Assembly: GCA_040757115.1 (NCBI GenBank)
Contig: JBFLYA010000019.1
Span: 1-30,922, forward strand
Direction: 5' to 3'
DNA from: a bacterium
GTDB taxonomy: Bacteria > UBA9089 > CG2-30-40-21 > SBAY01
DNA length: 30,922 nt
The notes beneath the pieces are model-generated. The model ran no database searches and was not told the origin of the DNA. It saw only the letters and a list, made by a program, of their open reading frames with translations. The position numbers and the translations under genes are program-made. Shown here piece after piece: positions 29,483-30,922 of this stretch (within the stretch, counting starts at the first letter, position 1; each line of letters starts with the position of its first letter).

Positions 29483-30268
29483 ATGCCAATTATTACTTTA
29501 ATCACAGATTTTGGGCTAAAAGATAATTATGTCGGGATAATAAAAGGAGTAATCCATTCAATCAATCCTGAGGTAAAAATAATTGATATTACTCATCTTA
29601 TAAATTCTTATAGTCTGGTGGAAGCAGGCTATATTCTCAAATCTTCTTTCAATTATTTCCCGAAAGGAACAATTCATATTATTATTGTTGACCCTGAGGT
29701 TGGTAGCCAGCGTAAAATTATTTTACTAAAATCAAAAGATTACTATTTTTTGGCTCCAGATAATGGAATTTTAAGTTTTATCTTGGATAGATTTAAAGAG
29801 ATAAAAATTGTTGAACTGACCAATAAAAAGTATTTCCTGCAGGAAGTTAGTCAAACCTTCCATGGAAGAGATATTTTTGCTCCGGTAGCCGCTTATTTAA
29901 GTTTGGGTAAAAACATTGAAGAATTTGGTCCTGAACTAAATAAAATAAAAACACTTGCTCCTGAATTTAAACCTGAATTTAATAAAGATAAAATAGTTGG
30001 TCAGATAATCTATATCGACCATTTTGGAAATCTAATTACGAATATTGTCAAAGAAGAATTTACTTTTGATGATTCTAAAGTGTTAATTGAAATAGCAGGG
30101 CAGGAAATAAAAGGTATTAACAAAACATATAGTCAGTTAAAACCAGGAGAACTCTTAGCCTTATGGGGCAGTAGTAATCACCTGGAGGTCGCCGCAAATC
30201 AAGCTAATGCTCAACAATTACTTAAAATTGAAAAGGGAAAAACAGCAGTCATAATTCGTTATTTGTAA
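29483..30268 (+). CDS. SAM hydroxide adenosyltransferase (DUF62 family)
   Basis: The 261-residue protein begins ITLITDFGLKDNYVGIIKGV and has IIIVDPEVGS, FLAPDNGILS, FHGRDIFAPVAAYL and IYIDHFGNLITNI. These are conserved features of the SAM hydroxide adenosyltransferases, which convert SAM and water to adenosine and methionine, and of their fluorinase and chlorinase relatives. The family's N-terminal and C-terminal domains are both complete. Without the halogenase-specific insertion, hydrolysis is the most likely activity. Its TAA stop (30266-30268) lies within the terminus GTAACCGTTCA of element H, so the repeat supplies the end of the gene. Confidence 0.9.
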   Translation: MPIITLITDFGLKDNYVGIIKGVIHSINPEVKIIDITHLINSYSLVEAGYILKSSFNYFPKGTIHIIIVDPEVGSQRKIILLKSKDYYFLAPDNGILSFILDRFKEIKIVELTNKKYFLQEVSQTFHGRDIFAPVAAYLSLGKNIEEFGPELNKIKTLAPEFKPEFNKDKIVGQIIYIDHFGNLITNIVKEEFTFDDSKVLIEIAGQEIKGINKTYSQLKPGELLALWGSSNHLEVAANQANAQQLLKIEKGKTAVIIRYL

Positions 30269-30339
30269 CCGTTCAGGTAGTCCTTTACCGCAGAGATGCA
30301 GAGGAACAGAGTCTCTGTGTCTGTGCGGTGAACAGTTAC
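30265..30339. mobile_element. Element H: minimal 75-bp member of the GTAACCGTTCA family
   Basis: The ends are GTAACCGTTCA (30265-30275) and TGAACAGTTAC (30329-30339), one mismatch when paired. Inside, ACCGCAGAGATGCAGAGG pairs with CTCTGTGTCTGTGCGG. Nothing is left between the two arms, so it is a solo hairpin with no GxxExxY sequence. It supplies the stop of the upstream gene and lies 15 bp from the next start. No target duplication is seen. Confidence 0.82.
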
Positions 30340-30354
30340 CAAAAATTGATTAGC

Positions 30355-30810
30355 ATGAAATTTATAGCCGATGATATGTTAGGTAAATTAGCCAAATGGC
30401 TACGAATTCTTGGGTATGATACAATATATTATCGCACACAAAACGACTATGATTTAATAGAAATTGCCCAAAATGAAGGTAGAATATTACTTACCCGTGA
30501 TTCACAATTGGCAAGAAACTGGATTGTTCCGACACTTTTAATTAAAGATGAAATAATAGATGAACAACTTAAACAGGTAATCCAGAGGTTTAAGATTGAA
30601 ATAGGATGTGCCCTATTTTCAAGATGTCCAAAATGCAATACCCTATTGATAGAAATTGATAAAGAGGCGATTAAAGATAAATTACCTGAGTTTGTCTATC
30701 AAACTTATAATGAATTCTGGTCCTGTCCTACCTGCAACAGATATTATTGGCAAGGTAGCCATTGGATGAATATTAAGGCAAAAGTAGAAAATCTAAAAGT
30801 CTTACGGTAA
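30355..30810 (+). CDS. Mut7-C RNase-domain protein (PIN-like) with zinc ribbon
   Basis: From ATG 30355 this 151-residue protein has the Mut7-C pattern. It starts KFIADDMLGKLAKWLRILGY with catalytic-type Asp residues, followed by ILLTRDSQLA with the conserved Arg-Asp. The C-terminal part carries a zinc ribbon, CPKCNTLL and CPTCNRYYWQGSHW. Such proteins are stand-alone relatives of the C-terminal nuclease domain of exonuclease Mut-7 and belong to the PIN-like fold; the substrate is presumed to be RNA. A longer frame from 30328 adds nine codons that lie in or next to repeat H and has no family match, so I use 30355. Confidence 0.88.
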   Translation: MKFIADDMLGKLAKWLRILGYDTIYYRTQNDYDLIEIAQNEGRILLTRDSQLARNWIVPTLLIKDEIIDEQLKQVIQRFKIEIGCALFSRCPKCNTLLIEIDKEAIKDKLPEFVYQTYNEFWSCPTCNRYYWQGSHWMNIKAKVENLKVLR

Positions 30811-30813
30811 AAT

Positions 30814-30855
30814 GTCAAGTAAAAAATTAAGTTTTTTTAAAAATATTTTTCCTGA
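30814..30855 (+). terminator. Weak inverted repeat after the last gene
   Basis: GTCAAGTAAAAA (30814-30825) and TTTTTCCTGAC (30845-30855) form an imperfect stem around an AT-rich loop. It lies directly after the Mut7-C gene but is AT-rich and lacks a clean T tract, so termination is uncertain. Confidence 0.3.
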
Positions 30856-30922
30856 CTTATATCCCTAAAAAGGCACAAAAATAGTATGTTCGGATACAAG
30901 TGAATTTTTTAAATATCCAAAT

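Overview
The window is AT-rich chromosomal DNA from an uncultured diderm bacterium. A PorV/UPF0164-type outer-membrane barrel fused to TPRs and a lipobox-bearing TPR lipoprotein point to an outer membrane. No rRNA, tRNA or CRISPR is visible and I do not assign a phylum. Core genes are densely coded. Between them sit long palindromic intergenic islands made of several dispersed repeat families.

Layout. (1) 115-4598, + strand: a multi-spanning membrane protein, a TPR lipoprotein, a small secreted or anchored ORF that looks frameshifted at an A7 run, and a large barrel-TPR protein with a strong promoter that appears nearly leaderless. (2) 4653-7660, - strand: a cupin, then an accessory block with integron-cassette architecture. 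It holds an SRPBCC gene, a PemK/MazF toxin with DUF2281-type antitoxin, a HicB-like gene broken by a frameshift, and a truncated BrnT toxin with its antitoxin. Three attC-like sites and one half site separate these genes, and no integrase is seen. (3) 7860-17319, - strand: an FkbM methyltransferase, a YfhO-family membrane protein, an EF-G-like GTPase and a tldD-pmbA pair, separated by palindromic islands. (4) 17779-25432, + strand: ribD, proA, a three-gene restriction-modification operon (methyltransferase, nuclease, methyltransferase), nadD and hisG. (5) 25433-27582: a repeat-rich zone with an orphan promoter, an Rpn-type PD-(D/E)XK nuclease gene and a decayed GxxExxY element. (6) 27583-30810, + strand: an HTH-like protein, a CheY-like receiver, a degenerate receiver lacking its phospho-acceptor Asp, a CheC-like phosphatase, a SAM hydroxide adenosyltransferase and a Mut7-C RNase-domain protein.

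The most interesting signal lies between the genes. A repeat family with 11-bp ends (GTAACCGTTCA / TGAACGGTTAC) carries decayed GxxExxY (PD-(D/E)XK) genes in at least two copies. One copy is flanked by a perfect 8-bp duplication, TATTTTCC, and sits inside the ribosome-binding region of tldD. An unrelated inverted-repeat element is flanked by a different perfect 8-bp duplication, TTACGACC, and a third element by a 7/8 match. Several islands are nested, with repeat families stacked inside one another. They supply stop codons or terminal residues to neighbouring genes and lie against promoters. Promoters are unusually easy to read: most are TTGAC(A) with a 17-18 nt spacer, and five have a TGn extension before TAAAAT or TATAGT.
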